DNA of 19,212 bases from an uncultured Lachnospiraceae bacterium (GTDB lineage: Bacteria; Bacillota; Clostridia; Lachnospirales; Lachnospiraceae). Below, piece by piece: positions 1-7,041 of the stretch (its first letter is position 1; the number at the start of each line of letters is the position of its first letter). A model generated the notes under the pieces. It was not told the origin of the DNA and did not search any database. It saw only the letters and a list, made by a program, of their open reading frames with translations. Position numbers and translations under genes: made by a program. Where the stretch lies: contig CAJURT010000054.1 in assembly GCA_910588875.1 (NCBI GenBank), positions 1 through 19,212 on the forward strand. Direction: 5' to 3'.

Positions 1-1
1 A

Positions 2-493
2 GACTACATTTTATCAGGTTTTAGGAAATTTCAAAAGTTGTAAACTGGTGTATTTGTTCCAAAGCCAGATGAATTTTTGATGAAAGATAAAGGACTCGAA
101 AATTATTATAACTGGGTTACAGGCATGAAAAACGCTCCATATACAGATGTGATTGAAGGAAGGTATGTAGCACGACCGGTTGATGAGAACATTCCGATGG
201 AGATAGGTAACAAAAGTACATATTACAAAGTGGAAAAAGGAACGGATATAAATTTAGCGGTACATGCTATCAGTAAGGCATTTTATAATTCATATGATAT
301 AGCGTTCTTTCTGAGTGCGGATACAGATTATATAAAAGTATATGAGGTTCTGAAAAGTATAGGAAAAATTACGGTTGTGGTCGGCGTGAAGGGGCAGAAC
401 GTAAATAGTATAAGACCTATTGTAGACAATACACTGATCTTGGATGAGAATTTTTTTGATAAATGTAAGAGAGATGTGGTGGTCAGGCATTAA
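2..493 (+). pseudogene. NYN-domain (LabA-like) nuclease remnant, interrupted by an in-frame stop
   Basis: The open part begins at a TTG (77) or ATG (80) and gives about 138 residues with the C-terminal half of a NYN fold: the KGTDINLA segment, then a hydrophobic strand and FLSADTDY, carrying the acidic residues of the PIN-like metal site, then a strand ending VVVGVKG. NYN proteins are PIN-like metal-dependent RNases or toxins. The N-terminal strand with the first catalytic Asp is missing. Reading the same frame upstream gives protein-like sequence (positions 2-40, then 44-76) broken by TAA at 41-43. There is no ribosome site before 77 or 80. The best reading is a gene with a nonsense mutation whose start lies left of the window. 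A shortened but expressed protein is possible and would lack part of the active site. The region is AT-richer than the genes to its right. Confidence 0.6.
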
Positions 494-603
494 AGTCGGG
501 AATATAATTCGAGTTGATAATCCTCACATAGCACTCAAACGGCTTGCAAACGCCGTAAAATTCTGGGGTTTCAGAGATTTGCGGAATTAAATAAATCGAG
601 TTC

Positions 604-647
604 GTAGTACCCAAGTAGTACCCGTATAGTACCCAGATGTAGTACCC
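604..647 (+). repeat. Four-copy direct repeat TAGTACCC (mostly GTAGTACCC)
   Basis: Copies begin with GTAGTACCC at 604, 615 and 639, and with ATAGTACCC at 626. Start-to-start spacing is 11, 11 and 13 bases, close to one helical turn, so the copies face the same side of the DNA. This is the arrangement expected for a cooperatively bound protein such as an integrase arm-site binder or a regulator. It is too short and too closely spaced for CRISPR. What binds it cannot be told from the sequence. Confidence 0.75.
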
Positions 648-747
648 AAAAATGATGAAGTGTTACACAATTTTCTGAATGTTATTTGGGCGGTGCTTTT
701 TTGGTCGCACTGCTTGCCTATATTGATAGGAACCACAAGCGAAAATA

Positions 748-788
748 AATAAGCCTACCTTGTACTTGACGGTCTAGGTAGGCTTATT
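748..788. terminator. Perfect 13-bp inverted repeat, terminator-like
   Basis: AATAAGCCTACCT (748-760) pairs exactly with AGGTAGGCTTATT (776-788) across a 15-base loop. The A-rich flank gives an upstream A tract but the T run downstream is poor (ATTGTCT), so it may end transcription only weakly or work in both directions. It stands between the NYN remnant and the lipoprotein gene and probably insulates them. Confidence 0.45.
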
Positions 789-798
789 GTCTAATCCC

Positions 799-833
799 GG
801 AGGTCAACCACTTTGTGGTCGGTTACTCCTTTT
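799..833 (+). terminator. Imperfect hairpin followed by TTTT
   Basis: GGAGGTCAACCAC (799-811) folds on GTGGTCGGTTACTCC (815-829) with a three-base loop and a few mismatches or bulges, then TTTT at 830-833. It lies directly after the perfect hairpin at 748-788, so the two act as a tandem pair. A plausible rho-independent terminator for rightward transcription. Confidence 0.45.
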
Positions 834-930
834 ATGCTTAAAATATAACACATTTATCAGGAATGCTCAAGTCTTAAATAAAAATAGAGGCTGTAAAACA
901 GTATAAGTTTGATGGGAGGTACATTCATAT

Positions 931-2286
931 ATGAAAAAGAGAATGTTAGCTTTAACCCTGGCTGTTTCCATGCTGTTGTCCTTGGCCGCCTGCGGCGGCG
1001 GGACGAAGGCCACTGCCATGCATCTGCGAAAGACCGAGGGGAAGGTGTCTGTTTCTGACGACAGAGGCAGGGATCTGGAACCCCGGGAGGACCTGGGCCT
1101 GTACTCCGGCTACGGGGTGGACACCCGGAGGGAGAGTTATGCCTGGATCGATCTGGACAAGGTGAAGCTGACTAAGTTGGATGAGAAGAGCGAGATCGAG
1201 ATCACCAGGGAGGGCAAAAACCTGGAGATCGAGGTGCTGTCCGGTTCGCTGTTCTTTAACGTGACGGAGCCCCTGGCCGGGGACGAGACCATGACCATCC
1301 GCACATCTACCATGGTGGTAGGCATCCGGGGGACTTGCGGCTGGGTGGCGCTGTCAGAGGACGAGGAACAGCTGTCCGTCTATTTGTTGGAGGGCAAGGT
1401 GCGCTGCGAGGCGGAGGGGGAGGAAGAGACCGTCCGGGCAGGAGAGATGGCCGTTATGACGGAGGACGGGGAAATTACCGTGGAGAAATTTACCGTTGCG
1501 GATGTTCCTGCCTTTGTGATGGAGGAAATTGAGGACGACAAGGATCTGATTGACGCCATTCTGGACAGTTCCGGCATCGACGTCACCGGCGCCGCGGAGG
1601 GGGATGTGCTGGATGAGTATGCAGATGTCCTGGCTGAGATTGACGGAGAAATCCTGTACTCAGAAATGGTTGACTTTGAGGCAGATGGCAATCCGGAACT
1701 GCTGGTGCTTTATGTGAAGGACGGTTATGCCTCAAACAGGGAAGCGGACTTTCTAAGTGTTAGCTTCCAGATATGCAGAAACGGACCGGAAGGTCTCTCC
1801 AGGCTATTTGGCGGTACTTGTTGGATCCATGATAAACATTACCGCGATGGAAAACTCTCACTGGTGGAATCCGGCGGCCGGCTGTTCCTGAAGATGCACA
1901 ATGTCTATGAGGGCGGCACAGAAGGCAGTACGGTATATACAACGGAGAACGATATGTTCGTTGGTTCTGTTGCACAAAAAGACGGCGGCAGTTCGGAGTG
2001 GGGAGAAGTAGATATTATTATGTGTACAAACAGCACATACAATGGCCATTCAGAGGTTCGATACACGAAAAACAAATACAACGAGTTGGGGTTTGCGGAC
2101 AGAGGATCCCGGCCTGACGGCAATTTTGATAATCTCAGTGCCGAAGATTATGAGTCTATCCGCGGGCAGTACAAAGAAGAGAAGGTCCTCGTCTATACTC
2201 CTGACAATGCGAGCCTGGCCGTAACGCCCGACCCGTCGGAGATAGAGGGGGTTCCTCAGCCCGCAGACTCCGCCTCCTTGGACTGA
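931..2286 (+). CDS. FecR-domain lipoprotein
   Basis: A 451-residue exported lipoprotein. Residues 1-20 are a basic, hydrophobic signal ending in LAAC, with Cys21 the predicted lipidated residue, so the mature protein sits on the outer face of the membrane. Residues of about 35-185 match a FecR domain: GKVSVSDDRG at the start, the core IRTSTMVVGIRGTCGW near 123-138 (family pattern IRTP-x-VGxRGT), then VYLLEGKVR and an AGEMAVM end. The C-terminal 200 residues are not a family I recognise; they include an acidic DFEADGNPEL motif near 249-258 like those in other clostridial lipoproteins. FecR domains in Gram-positives are mostly of unknown ligand, unlike the iron-signalling FecR of Gram-negatives. 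No sigma or receptor gene is beside it. Start ATG at 931 has GGGAGGT at 914-920. The gene is clearly GC-richer than the DNA to its left and stands alone. Confidence 0.85.
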   Translation: MKKRMLALTLAVSMLLSLAACGGGTKATAMHLRKTEGKVSVSDDRGRDLEPREDLGLYSGYGVDTRRESYAWIDLDKVKLTKLDEKSEIEITREGKNLEIEVLSGSLFFNVTEPLAGDETMTIRTSTMVVGIRGTCGWVALSEDEEQLSVYLLEGKVRCEAEGEEETVRAGEMAVMTEDGEITVEKFTVADVPAFVMEEIEDDKDLIDAILDSSGIDVTGAAEGDVLDEYADVLAEIDGEILYSEMVDFEADGNPELLVLYVKDGYASNREADFLSVSFQICRNGPEGLSRLFGGTCWIHDKHYRDGKLSLVESGGRLFLKMHNVYEGGTEGSTVYTTENDMFVGSVAQKDGGSSEWGEVDIIMCTNSTYNGHSEVRYTKNKYNELGFADRGSRPDGNFDNLSAEDYESIRGQYKEEKVLVYTPDNASLAVTPDPSEIEGVPQPADSASLD

Positions 2287-2386
2287 TGAGGGATCAATAA
2301 GATAGTAATTGACAAGATGATTCTATCGAGGTGTAAGTGTGGGACGCCATGCTTGCGCCTCCTTCAGCAAAAAAATATAAAAACTA

Positions 2387-2414
2387 TTGACAGAATTTGC
2401 AATCATGCTATAAT
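2387..2414 (+). promoter_or_regulatory. Near-consensus sigma-A promoter of the LacI-family gene
   Basis: TTGACA at 2387-2392 and TATAAT at 2409-2414, separated by 16 bases, with TG two bases ahead of the -10 as an extended element. Both hexamers are perfect, so transcription would be strong unless repressed. The start would be near 2420, just ahead of the palindromic operator at 2425-2456. Confidence 0.9.
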
Positions 2415-2424
2415 AAACTTATAA

Positions 2425-2456
2425 AATGTAAACGTATACAGTAAAACGTTTACATT
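2425..2456. promoter_or_regulatory. Palindromic operator, LacI-type and/or CcpA cre-like
   Basis: AATGTAAACGT (2425-2435) is the exact inverted repeat of ACGTTTACATT (2446-2456). Inside it are two abutting 14-base dyads, TGTAAACGTATACA (2427-2440) and GTAAAACGTTTACA (2441-2454), each with the central CG typical of LacI-family sites. The first also satisfies the published CcpA cre pattern WTGNAANCGNWNNCW, read from 2426. It lies just downstream of the predicted transcription start, where bound repressor would block early elongation. Self-repression by the gene that follows is the simplest reading; catabolite repression by CcpA is a second option. Confidence 0.75.
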
Positions 2457-2522
2457 CAATCGGGAATCAGTGCTGCCGGTTTTGCCGGTGTTTTGGGAAG
2501 GCGTCAATCGCAGGGGGATTTC

Positions 2523-3539
2523 ATGAATTATACAATTAAAGACATTGCACGTATGGCGAATGTTTCAATCGCCACGGTTTCCAGGGTGATCAACGGGAAC
2601 GGGACGGTTGCACAGAAGACGGAGAAGCGGATTTTAGAGATTATAAAGGAACTGAACTACGTACCAAATAATGTTGCCAGAAGTCTTGTGAAGCAGAATT
2701 CCAAGACGATTGGGGTTGTGGTTGCCGATATTATGAACCCGTTTTATTCAGAGATTATCAGAGCCATACAGGATCAGGCCAATATTGACGGCTATTCCGT
2801 GATTAGCTGCAATTCCGATGAAGATATGGAGAAGGAAAAGCAGTGTATCCAGATGCTGCTGGAAAACCAGGTGAGCGGTATCATCTTCGCGGGCGGCCGG
2901 GGAAAAGGGGACTACTATAACCAGCATATCAGGGATGTGGCGAAAAAGGTTCCGGTGGTTCTGGCAGATGAATTCCTGGAAGGTGAGAATATCTATGCGA
3001 TTGTATGCAATAAGATAAAGGGGGCTTATGAGGGGGTTTCCGCCCTGATCGAATTGGGGCACAAGAGGATAGCGATGATAAACGGTTACCGGGATTATAA
3101 GCCCAGCATTGAGAAACTGCGGGGATATAAAAGGGCTCTGAAGGATTATGGCATTTTGTACCGGGAGGAATATATAAGATATGGGGATTACCATTTGGAT
3201 GGCAGCGAGAGCCATGTCAGGGAACTGATGCAGCTAGAGCAGCCGCCCACAGCGATTTTTGCATCAAATGATTTGATGGCAATGGGGGCGATCCGGGCTT
3301 TGAAGCATCTGGGATTGGATGTGCCGGGGGATATTTCAGTGATCGGATTTGATGATATCATGATGAATGAGTATATGCAGCCGGCCTTGACCAGCGTCCG
3401 TCAGGAGATGTCCCGGCAGGGGCAGCTGGCCGTACAGATTCTGGACATGATTTTTACCGGAAGTAAGAAACCGAAGAAGAAATATGTGATCGAACCATCG
3501 GTGATTATGCGCTCATCATGCCGGAGGCTTGACAGATAA
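2523..3539 (+). CDS. LacI-family transcriptional regulator of the sugar operon
   Basis: 338 residues, a full-length LacI/GalR-type repressor. Residues of about 1-55 are the helix-turn-helix and hinge (YTIKDIARMANVSIATVSRVIN, then NYVPNNVARSL). Residues from about 60 on are the periplasmic-binding-protein-like effector domain, starting KTIGVVVADIMNPFYSEI and including GHKRIAMI and PTAIFASNDLMAMGA, ending in the family pattern DISVIGFDDI and the conserved LTSVRQ. I start it at ATG 2523 because AGGGGGA sits at 2512-2518; an in-frame TTG 30 bases earlier would add ten residues that are not part of the fold. It lies ahead of, and in the same direction as, the ABC transporter and GH2 genes, so it probably senses a sugar or sugar phosphate from that pathway. 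The strong promoter and the operator upstream suggest autoregulation. Confidence 0.93.
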   Translation: MNYTIKDIARMANVSIATVSRVINGNGTVAQKTEKRILEIIKELNYVPNNVARSLVKQNSKTIGVVVADIMNPFYSEIIRAIQDQANIDGYSVISCNSDEDMEKEKQCIQMLLENQVSGIIFAGGRGKGDYYNQHIRDVAKKVPVVLADEFLEGENIYAIVCNKIKGAYEGVSALIELGHKRIAMINGYRDYKPSIEKLRGYKRALKDYGILYREEYIRYGDYHLDGSESHVRELMQLEQPPTAIFASNDLMAMGAIRALKHLGLDVPGDISVIGFDDIMMNEYMQPALTSVRQEMSRQGQLAVQILDMIFTGSKKPKKKYVIEPSVIMRSSCRRLDR

Positions 3540-3903
3540 CAAACGGGTAGACGCAGATAGCAGAATAATTCAGTTTAATAAAAATCTCCATATAGCTATG
3601 ACTGGCACTCATGAACTATACGGAGACTTCCAAAAAACCCAAATATTATTATAGCATGGGCATTTAAAGAAGTAAAGCCTGCGTTTGGAATCCTTTTATT
3701 AAACTGTTTTAGAAGAAAAATGTACGTTCAGAATCTCTCCTGCGCCTGTCTTTGCGGTTGATTTTCCGCCATATGTACATAAATTGAATCAACGTATGTT
3801 TCACGTACGCCTCATAAATTTATGCACATCTGACAAAAATCATCTCACAAAATCAGGCACAAAGAGACTCCGAGAGTACATAAAAAAGAAAAGGAGAAAA
3901 GAC
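3540..3903. other. Intergenic region between regulator and transporter operon
   Basis: No gene is seen in these 364 bases. They hold a strong hairpin at 3585-3626 and, close to the operon, a near-palindromic AACGTATGTT at 3791-3800 that shares AACGTAT with the operator upstream of the regulator. This is a weak candidate for a second repressor site. No promoter here is close to consensus; the operon may use a weak, activated or read-through promoter. Most of the remaining sequence is AT-rich without clear structure. Confidence 0.4.
3585..3626. terminator. Hairpin after the regulator gene
   Basis: TCTCCATATAG (3585-3595) pairs with CTATACGGAGA (3616-3626), 10 of 11 as Watson-Crick pairs plus one G-T, and ATGA/TCAT can pair inside. 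On the minus strand the stem is followed by a T run (from the A run at 3580-3584); on the plus strand it is not. It could be a terminator acting mainly against leftward transcription, or a processing or stability element after the regulator. Confidence 0.45.
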
Positions 3904-5289
3904 ATGAGGAAAATGAAACGAATCGTGGCAGCAGGGCTTGTGCTTTCAATGATGCTTACAGCTTGTGGGGGAAGCAAAACAGGCGGGACGGATGCAACAG
4001 AAAAGGCAGATGCAGCAGAAAAATCAAATGCAGGAGAACAGGCAAACACCGCAGATGGTGCTGCTTCCGGGAATGCCCAAAACAGCCAGGAACCAGAGGA
4101 GATTACGATCTGGTATGAGGGCGGGGATGCAAGGCTTCCCTTTTTTAAGGCAATTGAGGCAGAGATGCAGAAGGATTATCCGAATTACAGCATCAATGCG
4201 GTTACCTTCGATAACAGCACGTTTATGACAAAGGTATTGCAGGCAACATCAGCAACCGGAGGAGTGGATTTGGTGTTTAATGATGCGTCAAGGCTTCTGG
4301 AGATCGACTTGCAGTCGAATAACAGCTTTGAGGATCTCAGTTCCATTTTGGAACTGGACAGCAGAAAAGACCTGGTCAATGAGGGAGATATCAAGCTTTC
4401 TTCTGTTGCGGGAAGGCTGGTGGTGTATCCGGTGAACCGCACAATAGCAGGCCTTGGGGTGAAAACAGATGTAGCAGGCGTGGAGGTGGCAGGAGAAACC
4501 TCCCCGGCAACATGGAAGGAATTTAAGGAACTGGGGCTGGCCTATAAAAAGGCGGGAATCAATGGATTTACGATGATTTTGGGAAGCGACCCGGGACAGG
4601 TGTTCAATCTGTTTCTGTGTGGTTCAGGCATGAGCGACATCTTTCTGAATGGGACACCGGAAAGCCAGGTGGAGAAAAATCAGAAATATTTTGAGGATAT
4701 TGTATCTGTGTATGCAGGAGGAGAGGAAGCTTTCTGGGACAAGGACGCAACCAGCGAAGATTTCTCCGCAATGTATACCAAGATCCAGAGCGGCAGTGTG
4801 GGCATGTTCCGTGCCGGCAACTGGAATGTGGCCGGATGGGATGCGCCGGACAGCGGTGTGGGTGAATATCAGGTGACAGAGTGGCCGTCCATATCCGGAG
4901 ACGGAACCCGTGGTTTGGTTTTGCTCAATACCAGAGGGTTTGCCATGCCGAAAAATTCCGAGCATAAGGAAGCGGCTTCCGTATTTTTGCAGTATGCTTT
5001 AAAGGAAGAGCCTCAGGGCAAAAGTTTTGAAACCATGGGCTCTTGCATGGATTTGAGTGTGGTGGATACGGACAAGCTGACAAAAAACCAGAAGATATTT
5101 TTCGATCCGGATGTGAAACTGTATCCAATCGATAACTATGTAGCCGATATCCCCTATTACAACGATATCAAGGATGTATATGAAAAGGGGCTGACCAATG
5201 CGGTGAATTCAAAGTCCGCGGAGGAGATCACAGAGAATATTACCAATATTCATACATCCATCAACCAGGTGATTGAAAAGAACAAGTAA
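3904..5289 (+). CDS. ABC transporter sugar-binding lipoprotein (family 1 solute-binding protein)
   Basis: 461 residues. The signal (MRKMKRIVAAGLVLSMM) ends with LTAC; Cys21 is the predicted lipid anchor. A Gly/Ala/Asn/Glu linker of roughly residues 22-60 tethers the binding lobe to the membrane. The rest reads as a family 1 extracellular sugar-binding protein: ITIWYEGGDAR at the first strand, FDNSTFMTKVLQ, VDLVFNDASR, ATWKEFKELGLAYKKAG, VGMFRAGNW, and the late segment RGFAMPKNSEHKEAASVFLQ. I start at ATG 3904 because AAGGAG at 3891-3896 precedes it and the signal follows at once; an open frame running 120 bases further left is not protein-like. First gene of the transporter operon. Its stop is followed 11 bases later by a strong stem-loop that overlaps the start of the permease gene, a layout that often keeps the binding protein more abundant than its permeases. 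Confidence 0.93.
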   Translation: MRKMKRIVAAGLVLSMMLTACGGSKTGGTDATEKADAAEKSNAGEQANTADGAASGNAQNSQEPEEITIWYEGGDARLPFFKAIEAEMQKDYPNYSINAVTFDNSTFMTKVLQATSATGGVDLVFNDASRLLEIDLQSNNSFEDLSSILELDSRKDLVNEGDIKLSSVAGRLVVYPVNRTIAGLGVKTDVAGVEVAGETSPATWKEFKELGLAYKKAGINGFTMILGSDPGQVFNLFLCGSGMSDIFLNGTPESQVEKNQKYFEDIVSVYAGGEEAFWDKDATSEDFSAMYTKIQSGSVGMFRAGNWNVAGWDAPDSGVGEYQVTEWPSISGDGTRGLVLLNTRGFAMPKNSEHKEAASVFLQYALKEEPQGKSFETMGSCMDLSVVDTDKLTKNQKIFFDPDVKLYPIDNYVADIPYYNDIKDVYEKGLTNAVNSKSAEEITENITNIHTSINQVIEKNK

Positions 5290-5300
5290 AGGAAAACGAT

Positions 5301-5346
5301 TGGGTATTGCAGGTTCAAAAAAATATTGACAGAACTGCAATACCCA
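5301..5346 (+). promoter_or_regulatory. Intercistronic stem-loop overlapping the permease start
   Basis: TGGGTATTGCAG (5301-5312) is the exact inverted repeat of CTGCAATACCCA (5335-5346), and TTC/GAA (5314-5316 with 5332-5334) extends the stem past one bulged G. The 15-base loop 5317-5331 is A-rich and contains the TTG codon at 5326. It is not followed by a T run, so it is not an obvious terminator. It could protect the upstream message from 3' decay or limit translation of the permease. Confidence 0.8.
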
Positions 5347-6195
5347 TGTTTGTATTTGTTTATTGGGATCTTTGGCATACTGTCTCTGATGTTTGGAATC
5401 TACCCGCTGATCAAGAGCATTATGCTGTCTTTCCATGACTCGGCTACGGTTTTTACAAATCCCAGGTTTATTGGTATGGAAAACTATCTTGAGATTTTCG
5501 GTGACAGTTATTTCTGGGATTCCTTTCAGGTTACGATTTTTTTTACAGCGGTTTCCGTTGTGCTCAATCTGGTTGCCGCTCTTTGTCTGGCACAGCTGCT
5601 TTCCTACAAGGGAGTTAAGAGGGGGGCTTTGTTTTTTAAGCTTGCCGTGTTTATCCCCTTTATTACCCCGGATGTGGTTGGCGCACTGGTGTGGAAGCAG
5701 TTTTTTAATACGAACGGTGCATTGAACCAACTCCTTGGTATCATCGGTTTTGCACCGGTGAACTGGCTGAATGAGGCATTCACGGCAGTCGGTGCCCTTA
5801 TTTTTATCGAATTGTGGAAGCATGTGGGGCTGTATACGATTATTTTCCTGACCAATTATCAGCTGATCGATACGACCATGTATGAGGCGGCAGGGATGGA
5901 TGGGGCAAATGCGTGGCAGAGATACTGGTATATCACGCTTCCCGCATTGCGTCCGGCATTTGTGCTGAATGCAGTCTATGCTTTTATCCAGTTTATGAAG
6001 ACCTATTCCGTTTCCCGTCTGATTACCTTTGGAGGCCCCAATTATGCCACCAATTTTGTCAGCTACTATGCCTATACCAAGTATGAAAGGATGGACTTCG
6101 GGGAGGCAACGGCAATCGCAACCGTTCTGTTTGCATTTATTATTATTCTGACCCTTGTGGGAATGAAGATGGGGGATAAGGGAAATGAAGACTAA
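5326..6195 (+). CDS. ABC sugar transporter permease (MalF/UgpA type)
   Basis: About 289 residues with six predicted membrane helices, beginning YPCLYLFIGIFGILSLMFGIYPLI. The cytoplasmic EAA loop that docks the ATPase is clear at about residues 187-210: YEAAGMDGANAWQRYWYITLP. It pairs with the next gene to form the membrane channel. The start is uncertain: there is no in-frame ATG near the N-terminus. TTG 5326 fits the usual length but sits in the loop of a stem-loop with its weak AGG ribosome site inside the stem. ATT at 5299 has a better ribosome site (AAAGGA 5288-5293) and would add nine residues, including a basic patch. The frame is the same as that of the preceding binding protein, beginning straight after its TAA. 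It overlaps the next gene by 11 bases, so translation is probably coupled. Confidence 0.9.
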   Translation: MTELQYPCLYLFIGIFGILSLMFGIYPLIKSIMLSFHDSATVFTNPRFIGMENYLEIFGDSYFWDSFQVTIFFTAVSVVLNLVAALCLAQLLSYKGVKRGALFFKLAVFIPFITPDVVGALVWKQFFNTNGALNQLLGIIGFAPVNWLNEAFTAVGALIFIELWKHVGLYTIIFLTNYQLIDTTMYEAAGMDGANAWQRYWYITLPALRPAFVLNAVYAFIQFMKTYSVSRLITFGGPNYATNFVSYYAYTKYERMDFGEATAIATVLFAFIIILTLVGMKMGDKGNED

Positions 6196-7039
6196 AAAGA
6201 GCATAGTAATTCTGGTATATCTTGTTTTGAGCGTGGTTGCATTTGTTATGATTTATCCCTTTTTGTGGATGTTCTTTGCTTCCTTTAAGACGAACCCGGA
6301 TATTATCCAAAACCCGCTGAATCTGCTGCCGCAGAAGTGGACACTGGAAGGATACCGTGCCATTGAAAATATGAGCGGGTATTCGGTCTGGCATTATTTT
6401 AAAAACAGCATAATCATTGCCGGAGGGACAACGGTTCTGATGGTTTTTTCTACTGCCATGGGCGGATACGCCCTGTACCGGAAACGGAATCTGCCGTTTT
6501 TTGGAATCATAGAAAAGTCATTTATGATAAGCCTGATGTATCCCGCAGTATTGCTTCTGATTCCCTTGTATGTCATTGTGGTACAGAGCAAAGTCCTTTA
6601 TGGCACCGGCAATTATCTGGGAATTATCCTGGCATCGGCTACCGGCGCATGGGGGGCAGCCCTGCCGTTTTTCCTGTTCAAACAGTTCTTTGCCTCGGTT
6701 CCGTATTCGCTGGTGGAGGCATCTACCATTGACGGGGCATCGGAGACACAGATCTTTTTTTGGGTGATCTGCCCGGTTATGAGACCGGTGATTTCGACTG
6801 CCACACTGATCTCCTTTTTGACAAGCTGGGGGCTGTGGCTTCCTGTACTGATGCTTTCAAAGGACATGAGTACCTATACACTGGCTTCCATGCTGGTGAA
6901 CATTAACTCAGAATTGGGCGTTGACCTGTCTCAGACAGCGGCTCTTTCCACGGTTGTCACATTACCGGTAATCGTCATATTCTTGCTGACGCAGAGAAAG
7001 GTAATGGAAGGAATTGCTGCAGGAAGTGTAAAGGGGTAA
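6185..7039 (+). CDS. ABC sugar transporter permease (MalG/UgpE type)
   Basis: 284 residues and six predicted membrane helices, starting MKTKKSIVILVYLVLSVVAFVMIYPFLWMFFASFK, the usual N-terminus of the second sugar permease. The EAA loop lies near residues 178-203: VEASTIDGASETQIFFWVICPVM, here with EAS instead of EAA. The C-terminus QRKVMEGIAAGSVKG is the family's standard ending. It starts inside the previous permease gene (11-base overlap), after a GGGGATAAGGGA ribosome site, and ends two bases before the next gene. No ATP-binding subunit is present anywhere in the window. In Gram-positives this is normal for the CUT1 class, whose members share a MsmK/UgpC-type ATPase made elsewhere. Confidence 0.95.
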   Translation: MKTKKSIVILVYLVLSVVAFVMIYPFLWMFFASFKTNPDIIQNPLNLLPQKWTLEGYRAIENMSGYSVWHYFKNSIIIAGGTTVLMVFSTAMGGYALYRKRNLPFFGIIEKSFMISLMYPAVLLLIPLYVIVVQSKVLYGTGNYLGIILASATGAWGAALPFFLFKQFFASVPYSLVEASTIDGASETQIFFWVICPVMRPVISTATLISFLTSWGLWLPVLMLSKDMSTYTLASMLVNINSELGVDLSQTAALSTVVTLPVIVIFLLTQRKVMEGIAAGSVKG

Positions 7040-7041
7040 GG

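Larger units (their letters stand above)
494..930. other. Gene-free AT-rich stretch with repeats and hairpins (mobile-element scar?)
   Basis: No convincing coding sequence is seen in these 437 bases. They hold a short inverted repeat ACGGC/GCCGT at 539-556, four copies of TAGTACCC at 604-647, a perfect 13-bp hairpin at 748-788 and an imperfect hairpin ending in four Ts at 799-833. The remaining 100 bases before the next gene are AT-rich, with no good promoter that I can pick out. With the broken NYN gene on the left, this is consistent with the edge or scar of an integrated element. No integrase or transposase is visible, so that is inference. Confidence 0.4.

Noticed and set aside
604..647. 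CRISPR array
   Set aside because: The repeats are only 8-9 bases with 2-4 bases between them, and there are no cas genes.
5209..6204. 331-codon open frame on the minus strand
   Set aside because: It is fully antisense to the first permease, whose helices and EAA loop are clear. The translated product is rich in Cys, His and Lys with no domain, signal or ribosome site.
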